Assembly (NCBI GenBank): GCA_010015675.1
Contig: ML977041.1
Location: 118,962 to 182,961 of the forward strand
Source of the DNA: Byssothecium circinans
Lineage: Eukaryota; Ascomycota; Dothideomycetes; Pleosporales; Massarinaceae
Direction of reading: 5' to 3'
DNA length: 64,000 nucleotides
Part shown: positions 34,674 through 47,400 of the stretch, piece by piece
Position numbering within the stretch: the stretch's first letter is position 1
How the letters are laid out: each line of letters begins with the position of its first letter
The notes under the pieces: generated by a model
What the model saw: only the letters and a program-made list of their open reading frames with translations
The model's database searches: none
Told to the model about the DNA's origin: nothing
Translations under genes and position numbers: made by a program

Positions 34674-35681
34674 ATGTCGACCGGATACTTTCCAAAGCGC
34701 GAAAAGGTCGGCCTCGAGGATCTTTTCAAAGGGCTCGTGACGGCTAGCCACATCCTCCACCATCATGGCGTGCTTGACGCGTACGGCCACATTTCGGTGC
34801 GCAGTCCAGACAACCCGGCGACCTTCTGGATGCCCTGCAACATGGCGCCTGCCCTGCTGAGTACGGCTGACGATCTGGTTGAGTACATGGTCGAGGATGC
34901 CAGCGAGGTGGAGAAGGACGCAAAGGCGGGCTACATTGAGCGCTACATTCACAGCGAGATATACAAGAGGTTCCCCGCAGTGAATAGCATAGTCCATGGC
35001 CACTGCAGCCATGTTCTTCCGTACTGTGTTAGCGGTGCGCCGTTGAGGGCTACGATACACATGGCAGGCTTCCTAGGTCAGTCTTCCCCCAAAGCTACAG
35101 AGCCACATCTGATATTGTCAGGGAACAACACGCCTGTATGGGACATCTCATCTGCCTATTCCACCGGTGCAAAGCGCGATTTGCTCGTCCGAAATGCCCA
35201 GCTCGGCGCCTCGCTCTCTGCAGCCTTCAAACCCGCAACCTCCGCAGGCTTCCTGTACTCCAAAGTGCGCTCCGCCCTTCCATCGCAAATCGGCGGCTCC
35301 CAAGAACCCGACAAGGAGCCCAACCACGCCGTCGTCCTGATGCGCAACCATGGCTTCACGACGCTTGCACACGGCATTGAAGAGGCTGTCTACCAAGCGA
35401 TATACACCAAGGAAGCTGCCAAGGCGCAGACCACAGCAATGATGATAGGGAGCGCACATCTCGGGCACACAGTCGAGGGCAAGATTGATGTAGAGGGCGG
35501 TGGCAAATTTAAGAACGTAAAGGTCAAGCCCGACGCCGAGCTTAAATGTCTGAGTGACCGGGAAGCGCACGACGCATGGGAGGCCAACCAAGCTACCATC
35601 GCTCGTCCCTGGGCTCTCTGGTGTCGCGAAGTGGAAATCAATCCGCTTTACCGAAACGAATGCCCGTCTGGTCAAGATTGA
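34674..35681 (+). CDS. Class II aldolase/adducin-domain protein
   Basis: Exons 34674-35076 and 35122-35681 give 320 residues. The intervening 45 nt (GTCAGT donor, CAG acceptor) contain no stop, so the frame is also open unspliced. Splicing restores the family motif HMAGFLG followed by NNTPVWDI. The class II aldolase fold is shown by HILHHHGVLDAYGHIS near the N-terminus, the metal-site motif SIVHGHCSH (about 107-115) and the third-histidine region VVLMRNHGFTTLAHGIEEAV. Members are zinc-dependent aldolases, epimerases or decarboxylases acting on small sugar or aromatic-derived substrates; the substrate here cannot be told. The ATG at 34674 (MSTGYFPKREK) is chosen because the open frame upstream belongs to the unassigned coding-like stretch. 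Confidence 0.8.
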   Translation: MSTGYFPKREKVGLEDLFKGLVTASHILHHHGVLDAYGHISVRSPDNPATFWMPCNMAPALLSTADDLVEYMVEDASEVEKDAKAGYIERYIHSEIYKRFPAVNSIVHGHCSHVLPYCVSGAPLRATIHMAGFLGQSSPKATEPHLILSGNNTPVWDISSAYSTGAKRDLLVRNAQLGASLSAAFKPATSAGFLYSKVRSALPSQIGGSQEPDKEPNHAVVLMRNHGFTTLAHGIEEAVYQAIYTKEAAKAQTTAMMIGSAHLGHTVEGKIDVEGGGKFKNVKVKPDAELKCLSDREAHDAWEANQATIARPWALWCREVEINPLYRNECPSGQD

Positions 35682-36522
35682 TTTCTGATTGCTGTGCCTT
35701 GCAAAGCCACATCTTCTCTCCCACGCTGTCCTCCTCAGATAAGCAGTACAGAAATAGCACAAGATCTCGACTTTTGGCAGCCGCCTCTTGTGACTGTCAA
35801 AATATTTGTCCAATCTGGGTCGAACTCGATATTACGGCGGGTGGCTTCTTCTGTCCACTTGTAGGAATCTCTTCTGATTGTTCCAATGGATTCCCATTAT
35901 GATAAAAACATACGGTTTCATATTGTTGAGACTTTTTTTTGGTTTCCAAACTTACTAGCGGGAGAGTATAAGCTTTTCCTTTCGGAAAGTGCATCCACAA
36001 ATTCGGTGATTTCGGAGGCTTGGTAACTGCGCCAAGCCATCGATATTACTACAACCCACTAGTCTTCCAGAACAGTAATGTTCCGCCGCTACTGTGCCAC
36101 TTAATATGTACCCCAGACCCGCGAGCCTTGCATGGCGGAAAAATGCAATCGTCTTCCCGTATTCCCATGGTGGAATATCTGGCTTGCATAGGGAGACCGG
36201 GATATCTCGACATCCAATTAATATTTTCCAGGTCACGGCGACGATGGCGACGTTATCCCCTGAGTGCTCGTACATCACGAACCAATGAGTAGCACTATTC
36301 TTCTTAAAAGAAAGGTTTTAATGTAGAGAACCTAGAAATATCAACGACCGGGTAGCCGGCAAGAGAATGTCAGGGCGGACATGAGGACCCATCGGCAAAA
36401 CTGGTTCCGAGTCATTCAGTGCTTCCCCTAACCCTTTTCCAACGGTCCCTATATTATGACAAGGACGCCTAGGTTTTTACCTCGTTGCGTTACGGATTTC
36501 ACGAGACACCTCACCCCTCGAA
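35682..36522. other. Spacer
   Basis: No gene recognised. It holds the 3' flank of the aldolase gene and the promoter of the rhamnogalacturonan lyase gene. Confidence 0.5.
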
Positions 36523-38179
36523 ATGTTCATTCGAAGCGCCATTGTGGCTGCGGCGGCCTTCTCTTCCACCACCCTTGCAGCTTTCGGAATTACTACTTCT
36601 GGCGACAACATTATCGTTGATGCTGGCTCGGATAATGCTTTTAAGGTCAGCGTGAGCTCTAAGTCATGTGATATCAACTCCATTCTGTACCGCGGCGAGG
36701 AGTTTCAATACAAGGGGAAGGGATCGCACATTTCTAGTGGGCTTGGATCAGCAACGGTGAAGAGTCAGATTGTATCAAGTAAGACATGTTCCTTCCCAGG
36801 GCTCGATATATACTAAAGAATAAACAGGCAAATATGCTAAGATTACCTGCACAACGTCGACCTTGACGCACTACATTGTAGTCAAATCCGGAGATTCTAC
36901 TCTGTACATGGCGACGCATACTACCGCTGAACCTGAAGTCGGTGAACTCCGCTTCCTAGCCCGTCTCAACCCATCCACTCTGCCGCTTGAACACCCCTTC
37001 GGCTCCGTTTCCACCACTGGCGGTTCTTCCTCTACCGTCGAAGGATCGGATGTCTTTGTCGTCGGAGGCCAGACGCGATCCAAATTTTACTCTTCGGAAC
37101 GCTTCATTGATGACTACGTGCAATGCGTGTACCGCGACAATGACGCCATCCATGCCTGCATGGTCCTCAACAGCTACAGCTACGAAGGGTCTTCTGGAGG
37201 GCCTTTCTTCCGCGACATCAACACGAACAACGCTGGCGACTCTACGAACCTGTACTTCTACATGAATTCTGGCCACGCTCAGACCGAAAGCTACAGAATG
37301 GGCTTGCACGGCCCGTACGCACTGCAGTTTTCTCGCTCCGGCATCCCATCTGGCAAGAATATGGACACAACCTGGTTCTCTGAACTCGGAATTACCGGGT
37401 ACGTGGCTGCTTCTGGCCGTGGAACTGTCACCGGAACTGCTACTGGTATCACCGGTAGCTTCCAACGCGTCCTGCACTGGTACAATTCCAACGCCCAGTA
37501 CTGGGCTTACGCCGACTCCTCGGGTAAATTCACCTCTCCGCCCATGAAGCCTGGAACCTACACCCAGGTCCTATATCAAACCGAGTTCAAGGTGGCTTCT
37601 TCATCTGTCAGCGTTTCCGCAGGCAAAGCCACAACCGCCAACATCGCGGCGACCACCGAATCCAAGACCACTCTCTTCAAGATCGGAGAATGGGATGGCC
37701 AACCAACTGGTTTCCGCAACGCTGATAAGTTCCTTCGCATGCACCCTTCTGACTCCCGGATGTCGTCCTGGGGCCCTCTGACCTACACCGTCGGCTCATC
37801 AAGTTTGACCGACGTCCCGATGGCCATCTTCAAGAGCGTGAACTCACCCTTCACCATCAAGTTCACGCTCACAGCTGCCCAAGCTTCCGGCGCTGCGACT
37901 CTCCGTGTCGGTACTACCCTCTCCTTTGCCGGTGCACGTCCGAGCGTCTCGGTCAACGGTTACAGTCCCGCTGACCCTGCGGCGCCTACGAAGATCGACT
38001 CGAGGGGTGTGACGAGAGGCGCATACCGTGGATTTGGTGAAGTGTATAACTTTGCTGTTCCTTCTGGAAAGCTTGTCAGCGGCAGTAACACTATTACTAT
38101 CTCGGCACTCAGTGGAAGTTCGGGTGATACTTTCCTTTCGCCGAACATCATCTTGGATGCGATTGAGTTGTTCAGGTAG
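36523..38179 (+). CDS. Secreted rhamnogalacturonan lyase (PL4)
   Basis: Exons 36523-36778 and 36828-38179, with a 49-nt intron, give 535 residues. A signal peptide is clear ([20 protein letters not shown]). The mature protein starts [16 protein letters not shown], typical of polysaccharide lyase family 4. The catalytic region includes [14 protein letters not shown] (candidate catalytic Lys) and [19 protein letters not shown] (candidate catalytic His). A middle fibronectin-III-like domain ([19 protein letters not shown]) and a C-terminal carbohydrate-binding-like beta sandwich follow. The length matches the Aspergillus RglA type. The enzyme cleaves the rhamnose-galacturonic acid backbone of pectic rhamnogalacturonan I by beta-elimination outside the cell, which suggests growth on plant material. 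Confidence 0.92.
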
Positions 38180-38692
38180 ATGGGTTTGGGGAAGTTTTGA
38201 ATGGGGTAGAATTGGTGTTGGCTTTAACGTTCTTTTGTATATATTTTGTCCTAAGAAGGACGATGCATTATTCATACTTGTACTGTGAATCACAGACCTT
38301 GCCCAGGACTAGAGTGTCTCTTCCGGAATTCCGTTTAATTCACATTAGCGACCATAAACACGATAGCATGCAATCTTCAAGCGTACTCTCTACCTCGTTT
38401 CTGTCCTTTAACCTTCAATCTCAATTTTAACAGGCATGCCGTATTTTAAAATCCACACCTTACGTTATCATAATCTGGAACGACACCGGTCGCAGTATTG
38501 ATGGTCACGAAGTTGTAACCCCGAGCACTGTGGTTTGTATTCGGTTAGCTGCTGATCGCTGCTCCGGCGACTATTGATCAGCCCACATGTGCACCACAAC
38601 CACGACACTTTCATCGTCCGAACGCCATCCCATCGCTCAGCATCTGGCAACATGACTTCCTCTCCTTTAAATCTTTGTAGCTCTCCGCCGCT
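38180..38692. other. Spacer
   Basis: 3' flank of the lyase gene and upstream region of the hemerythrin-like gene. No feature recognised. Confidence 0.5.
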
Positions 38693-39692
38693 ATGCCGGG
38701 TATCAAAACCGCATTCTTTGTCGCCATACAAGCCTTACTGCTTGCCCTTTTCATGAGCAGGGACCCAAAAATGGCCGCAAAAGCTCCCTCATCAGATAAA
38801 CCGTGGGCGGATAGCCCATGCCCATTGATTCAGACGCCACAGTTTGCGACGAAGAAGGTTTGTAATCTGTACCGCAGGGATAGGAGACAATTGCTGATGT
38901 GGACGTTTGTTTTGTAGACTGATATTTTCACAACCGGCGCAACGCATATGGCCCATATCCACAACGCGATATTGCGCGGGTACAACTCCATCTACCAGCA
39001 GGCGCCCTATGTAACGAATGAAGACAAATGCGAGTTCATTGGGTACGCGCAAACATGGTTTCGCTTTGTCAAGCTCCATCATGACGACGAGGAACTGGAG
39101 CTTTTCCCAGAGGTCGAAAGGGTTGTGGGCACGAAAGGTATCTGGGAAGAAACCCACAAGGAGCATGGTCAGTCTGCAGCCTTGTAGCTTCCTTGGACGT
39201 CACTGACCCCCGAGTATAGAAAGCTTCCTTTCGGGCCTTTCCCACTTCAACGAGTACCTCGAGCAGCTACCGGAACCTTTCGACTTCGATGGCGCTGAAC
39301 TGCGCCGCATAATGTCGACCTTCCAAGACGCCTTCTCCAAACACTTCCACTCGGAGATTTCGACCATCGTATCCTTTGGTGACTTGCCCACTGCACCGAA
39401 GCAGTCGTCCGTTGAAGCTGTACAAGCAGCCGCCATCTTCAAGACTTGGGGCAAGAAAACGGTGATGAAGTCGGGTTCAACTGATGGGGTGCCGTTTCTT
39501 TTGCTGAATCTGGATGTGACGTATGAAAATGGTATGTGGGCATCGTGGCCGCCTATGCCTGCGCCGATACGATGGGGACTTGTCAATATTGGAGGCGCGT
39601 ATCACTGGGGCAGGTGGAAGTTCGCCAGTTGTGACTCGTCGGGGAAGCCGAGGGAGTTGTACGCCCTTCAATTCCTAGAGAACAAGAAGTGA
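38693..39692 (+). CDS. Hemerythrin-like (HHE) domain protein
   Basis: Exons 38693-38857, 38918-39167 and 39220-39692 join to 295 residues; the introns are 60 and 52 nt. The N-terminus is hydrophobic (TAFFVAIQALLLALF, about residues 5-19), either a membrane anchor or signal. The hemerythrin four-helix motifs follow in order: HMAHIHNAILRG, FVKLHHDDEELELFPEVE, HKEHESFL across the second splice, and FSKHFHSEISTIV. These His, Asp and Glu residues would form a di-iron site. The C-terminal part (about 190-295) contains Trp-rich segments and no second domain that I recognise. Fungal members are largely uncharacterised; oxygen or iron sensing is only a possibility. If translation starts at the internal Met (MSRDPKMAAK) the hydrophobic segment is lost. 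Confidence 0.82.
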
Positions 39693-39840
39693 AAAAGAAG
39701 AGGTGATTTGGGGAGTGTCCAGCTTTGTTGTATTTCGCCGACTGTATTTGATAATCTACTCCAGGGTTTCCCTTTCACTCATCCTCCAACATGCTAAATG
39801 ACCGTATGGAGCTACACCGCTCCCACTTCGCGCACTTTAT

Positions 39841-41297
39841 TTATGCGGAAGCACTGTCAACCCATGCATTGAAGTTCTGGATCCCATTTGACGGGCCGGA
39901 TGAGATCTGCCTACTCGATCCTTGCACCACAACAGCCCCATTCCTCACGATTTTCACGCTGACCGCGCCAGTCTGGCCATTAAATGGCTGTGAAAAGTGG
40001 TTCAATCCCGTCTTCGTAGCCGTAAAGCTTGTTGCAGCGTTCGTCCCAATCTGTACCGTCACCGTTGCCGGAAGACTCCTAATTAGTGCTGTAAAGAAGA
40101 CCTTATCCTGGAGGCACTCGCTCGGTGCATAGTTTTGCTGCCATGGCGCATTGCAGACGACTCCGTTAGCGCTCCCAGCAGCCGCGGGATACAGTCGATA
40201 CCAGTACGAAATCTTCTCTGTGGTGACTGCAGGCTCCACACCGCCATTCTTGTACGTCGCGATATAGTGCGGTAGCAGCGCACGCCAGCCGTCATGGTTC
40301 ATATTGTCGACATACCAATGCGCATTTGCGCCGTCCTGATTCGGAATCCCCTGGTCCCATATTGGGCCGATGTAATGGCTCTCCCCGAAGTCGTTCCAAG
40401 TAACGATTTGAACGAACTGAGGTTTGATGTCATACACGTGTTCCCAACGCTGATGCCACAGATCGTCACCGCGCCACAGCATGCGTTTCTGGTAGTTCGG
40501 AAGGTCGGTGAAGAACCAGGGTGATACTCCCATCATGTACTGTCCGTTGACGCTTTTCCATGCAACGTCTGGGTCAGTGGACGGGTTGGTGTCCATGTCG
40601 TGGGGACCGTTAGGCCACATGTTCCAGGAGAAGACGCCGTCGATTACGTCGAGGTGTTGCTTGTGCCAGGCGGGATCTTTGGATGAGTAATTGGGGATGA
40701 AGTAGATGCCGCGAGATGAGAATTGCGCTTTGAGGGAGGTCCAGTCGCCGACATTGTCGGGCCCTTCGAAGGTCGACACGATGGCTTTCCCGGTGTTCTG
40801 GCCACGTGTGTAGGGGTGTTTGGCATACGAGTAATTCTCGATATACGCCTGCATTCTTTAAGTCATTCTGATCGCAGGTTGGATGGATTTTTTGAATAGA
40901 GACTTACCGACAGGGCTTTGCTCACATCGCCGCTAGGCCACGCTTTGACATCCGCCGAGCCGCCATTGTAATCGAAAGAGAAAAAGAGTTTAAACTCGTT
41001 CGCAACCTCGTTGGAAGCTTGGAACGCGAGACTGACTTGCGTTTCGATGGTGCCGGCCCATGGTGTTCCGATGTTCAGCACGAAGCCATCGATGCCGGCG
41101 GTTTGCGCGAGACGAATGTCGCTGATCCACTGTGCTTTGGTGTAGGCACCGTTGATGCCGACCTAGAAATGTTAGCCAAAGTTCTAGAAACGCGGTGTAT
41201 GAAGAAGGCATACGATGACGTGCGCGAAGACGCGCTGAGCTGTCGCGGTATTGAGGAAGCTTGCGATGGCGAAGAAGAAGAGATTAAACCACATCAT
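39841..41297 (-). CDS. GH71 alpha-1,3-glucanase (mutanase)
   Basis: Exons 41297-41214, 41162-40908 and 40848-39841 join to 448 residues; the introns are 41163-41213 and 40849-40907. The start is a tandem ATG followed by a signal peptide (MMWFNLFFFAIASFLNTATA). The mature protein opens QRVFAHVIV and continues after the splice with GINGAYTKAQWISDIRLAQ and GIDGFVLNIG, characteristic of glycoside hydrolase family 71. Further conserved blocks are LFFSFDYNG, KAIVSTFEGP, GVFSWNMWP and VQIVTWNDFGESHYIGP. A C-terminal beta-rich tail of about 100 residues follows. The enzyme cleaves alpha-1,3-glucan in fungal cell walls, during growth, lysis or attack on other fungi. It is convergent with the hemerythrin-like gene, with about 150 bp between the stops. 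Confidence 0.9.
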
Positions 41298-42180
41298 GGC
41301 GAGCTGCAATTGCGATGCATGCAGTGGTTTAATGCTGGTCTTCCTTCATGAGCTTTATAGTTTTTCTTCGCGTCAGCATCTAGTGGGTCATTCCATAATC
41401 GGCCGCTTTTTACGAGGATGTAAGCAAACTAGGCTTACTGAGCACACCCACTACTACATAAACTCTTATGACTGTCCCAGCGCTTACACTCGTTGTCGAA
41501 CAATCCGCTTCCCTATAACTAATCAGTGCGCCATGGGCATGCTTTCTCGTCCTGGTAGCGGTGAGGAGAGTCGTGCGAAATTGAAGACTGTTACGTACGT
41601 AGAGCGTGGGGGCCGTGAGAACTACAAGAAGTCTGCAAAATGTTATACATTGTCTGTGGCTACACACGACGAGTTCCTACAGTAGTGACTAGAGTAATAG
41701 TTTCTCGAATTGTGGAAAGTCTCAAGGATGTTTGGCGAATAGGAGGCCATTATGCCATTCCCCTCACCAACTCCAAAATCCCCGATGTCTGGGACATGGG
41801 AATTCTACCCAAAGAGAACATGAAACTTGGACAACTTTTTGAAAACAGAGATTGCTAAAAATGTGAAGGAATCCTGCACCGCTTGATAGTGTGGGTACTC
41901 TTCGCTCGCACCTAGCCGAGCCGAGGCTGAGCGTCAACTGCCGTTTTGATAACAGAATGCGGGCCGATGCGGGGCCTCCGAAGATCAACATGGAAATGAT
42001 GCGGGGAATGAATTATTCTTCGGTTGGTCTACGCTGTTTTAGTCCTAAGCTTGGGAAGAGTATTCTTCCGGTTGTTTTGTTATCTTGTTGGCGCGTCTGC
42101 CTACAAGTGCATTTCTCCGAAGCTAACTGTTGAAATATTAGAAGCCACACACCCCTCTAGTTTTTGGTACCTTATTTACT
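41298..42180. other. Spacer between divergent GH71 gene and esterase pseudogene
   Basis: Shared upstream region of the minus-strand GH71 gene and the plus-strand carboxylesterase pseudogene. No other feature recognised. Confidence 0.5.
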
Positions 42181-43835
<1,655 letters not shown>

Positions 43836-44470
43836 ACACCAATTATGCAGGGGAATACAACATCACCTGGACGAAACAGTAATGCCAAGTCACTGTTGAG
43901 GCTGAAACGTCTGCTATCTGCCTAGGCTGATCCAATTCTACACAAAAACGCGATAATAACATGTGACGCAAATAGATTATCAGTTGCGAGCCTTGGACAA
44001 ATACGCAACAAGCGCCAAATTACCGCCAAAATTTGGATATAACAGATGTCGGTAAAGCTGTAGGAGTTTGCACTCTAACAACCCCCTTTTTATGGTCCTT
44101 CTCCATAATCTCGCGAAACACGCCCGGGGAAACTGGCATATAACATACTATTCGGATGAATTCTTCAATTTCTCCCATCCCAAGCCCCATGATAAGGCAA
44201 AAACCGCTACGGGTGCACCTACAGAAAGAAAAAAATGTCGTTGTCAGTGCCTGGTTGAAACCTCCAGCATGTGTGCTAGCTTTACTCACGTTGCTAGCGG
44301 ATACGAACTTCCATACCATCTAATTTCCTCTGTCGAATGAAAACGAATAAGTGAAACTATTCGTGATGCGTCACGCTAAACATAACGCCAAACCATCCTT
44401 GTGCTCCACACGATTAGCTACATAGCAGGCATTTGAGACGTCTGAGGTCGCCTTCTGCGGCTGTACCACA
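43836..44470. other. Spacer at the left border of the large-protein cluster
   Basis: 3' flanks of two convergent genes. No gene, repeat or RNA recognised. Confidence 0.5.
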
Positions 44471-47400
44471 TCATGCTGTCATGGCAATGCTCCCAAAGGG
44501 AGCACCCATGAATTCCTGCTCTAGGTTGTCAATCAGTTGTACCGGCGGCCCCCACTTGAGATCCTCTTTCTCCCAGCCGAAGAAACTGACCCAATTCTCT
44601 ACCGCCTCTTTAACTGGTGGCACACCAATATTTACACCCTTCATCCAGTTGTGCCTCGTCCTATTCCACACTTGATCCAAGTCTGACCCATCTGTCATGC
44701 AGCGATAATCAGGAAGACCGTTGCGCTGCTTGACAATGCCCGCAGAGGGTATGTTAGGATCCGGGACCTTGTCAAGCTTGCACACGTCTTGTGACATGGC
44801 GGCCATGGCGTTGAATCCAGGAATTATGCCAGTGAAGAGGGGAAGGGGCACAAGGACATCCAGCGCGAGAGGAAGAGACATGGTAGCCTTGCTTGAGTCA
44901 AGCAAGTCTGTCGGGTCGTAGTTTGGTTTTGCAGGGTCGTAGTTCGAGTTGTCTAGATAATACGGTTAGATTCATGACAATTAACGGCAGTCTATGCTCA
45001 AGGGAACTCACAGGGTGCCCATATAGATGCTGGTGCCGCCTTGCTGACAGGACTTAGTCTAAACAGGCCACTCCTTCTCGGGTCCTCATCTTCCATCGGG
45101 GCAATTGTTACTGTCAACATCGAGCTCTTAACAAAGTCCGACACCTGCATTGGCTTGACGGAGAAGGCACCCGCTGCTCCTGTCGAATTTCTAGCGGCAT
45201 GTTGAAGGAAAGTGACTGTATAATCGGTGAAGGGAACTTTTGTCTCGATGCGGAATCGGAATGTTCCCGCTCGAACGCGCCAGCCTGTCGTTGGCATGGC
45301 GGCTGCGGCAGGACCTGAGGTTGGGGATGCTGTTCCCGGAGACGATGTGTCCATCTTAGCATTAGAAGGTATGCTGCCATCCAACACGTTCAAGATGAAT
45401 TTAGTATCTGGACCCGCCGCGGGGGCGTCTGATAAGTTGAGCGTTCGTTTCGTGAGCGAGCTGTCCGACGCGCCTTGTGCCAACAGATTCCAGAACTCTT
45501 CCCAGTCTAAAGCGTGCGATCCGTGTGAAGAAGCACCAAACGCGATATCGAAGCCAAAAACCCAGAAGTCAACATGGACGATACCTCCGAAAGGTGGTCC
45601 CTCAAGGTGCAGAGTGGCATCAATATCACACGAGATATGGATACTGCAGAATAGCAGGTCCATCGTAAACCCGACTCCTACAGACAGGCCAACATCGCCT
45701 TGGAAGTAGAACTTGTTGAATGTGATGAGGAAGTCGGCGTAAGCATCGAAGTGAGCATCGAGTGGCCCCAGTGAGAAGACCGCATGGAGCGCACCACCGC
45801 CCATTGCTGCTTTGGGAGTTATGGCGAAGTATGCCGAGCCGGTAACACTAAGGTTGGAATCGATGGACCATGATATGGACAATCGATCACACACGGGATA
45901 TTGTGGTGGCGCCTTGTACGCAGGATGGTACCCTCCTACCGTGTAAACCCAGTCGCCCGCGTATATCGAATTGCCAAACCAATACCTCATACCAAACTGA
46001 CCACCGAGATGGCAAGCGGGATCCAGGATGAACGAATTTGGAGTGAGTTTGCCATCAACTATCATCGAACCTCGTTCAAAGTCGACAGAGGCCACGATCT
46101 GGAACTCAACGTATACGAACGAATCGTCTGCCTTGGTGCCATCTCCGGGCATTGCGGCGACTGCGTCTGCGAAGATGTCAAGGATGACGCTTGGCTGGAC
46201 CTGTACTAGGACAATCGCAGTGACGGTGAGCATCTCGAACGCGACAATTGTCATTCCGACAGCAAACCACAGTATATCGTTCTTAGGCGTCACCCAAGCC
46301 GGATTCTGCGCGTCGCCTTGGCAGAAACTGGAGAGCAAGATGAGAGGATTCTGGCTATTTGAGCTGCCAGGTGCAAGCGCATTCGCCTGATCCTTCAACA
46401 TGGGAAAGGCCGACATGTTCGTCAAGTCAGGGTTGCGAAGAAAAGTATTGTAGCCGAAGCCAAGTTTAACCGCGACGACTTCCATGAACCCTAGATCGAC
46501 GATAGGTCCATCTAACGCCCCGTAGAAGAACACTGATTTGAAGCTTGACGGCGCAGTTTTTGATGGTGGCTGGGGCGCGGGGGTGCCTTCGGCCCAGACT
46601 CGTCCTTGATCGTCTTCGTACATGTTGCCGTAGCTTCCAACAGCCATGAACGTGTATGGTTCCATGGAAACGTCGACCCCCCCTCGCCATATGCCATCCG
46701 TCTTCTCGAAAAGGCCGGCCACAATGATGGGCGGCTGATCAAATTCCGCTTTGAGGCCGTCGATATGCGTGTCTGGCGAAATGTGCAATATGTCATCAAT
46801 TGTCGCCTTTTGAGGAATAAGGAAATCAAATTTCAGGCCGAGTACCCCGAATCCAATTGGACCGATTTGGAGAGTAGCATCAAGGTGGAGGGAGAAAGTC
46901 TGGTCCGCGAAGCTGAAGCCGAAATTTGCAATGGACAGAGGACCGAATGATCGACCACACGGAGCCATTGCAGGCGTTGAAGCAGAATCATTGCTATCTG
47001 GTTGATCGGAAGACTTCCGAATGAGAGCCTTTGAAGGTGTTGCCGTCGGGCCACCAAATGTATAATCCAGAGAAGCAGCAGTGCCGAGGCTAGCAATGAG
47101 ATGGCAACCAGGGGTAAGAAGGATATCATTGGCAGCCCCAGGGGGTTTGGCATTGTCTTTGAACGGGATCCAAAGATTGGAAGGGAATATGTCCTGGGTG
47201 TTGATGGCCGCTAAATCCGACCGCTTCATGCCTTGACCTGACGTGTCATGCACGAACACAAATTCGACTGTGTCAAACGGCTGAGGCAGAGAGTTCACTG
47301 TTGGCACGGTGCTGCCCAAGTCGGGTAGCGTTACCAGTGTGAATCTTATGATGCTCTTCGGGGGAGGAGGGACATCGTCAGGGGTGTCTTGCAGCTTCTT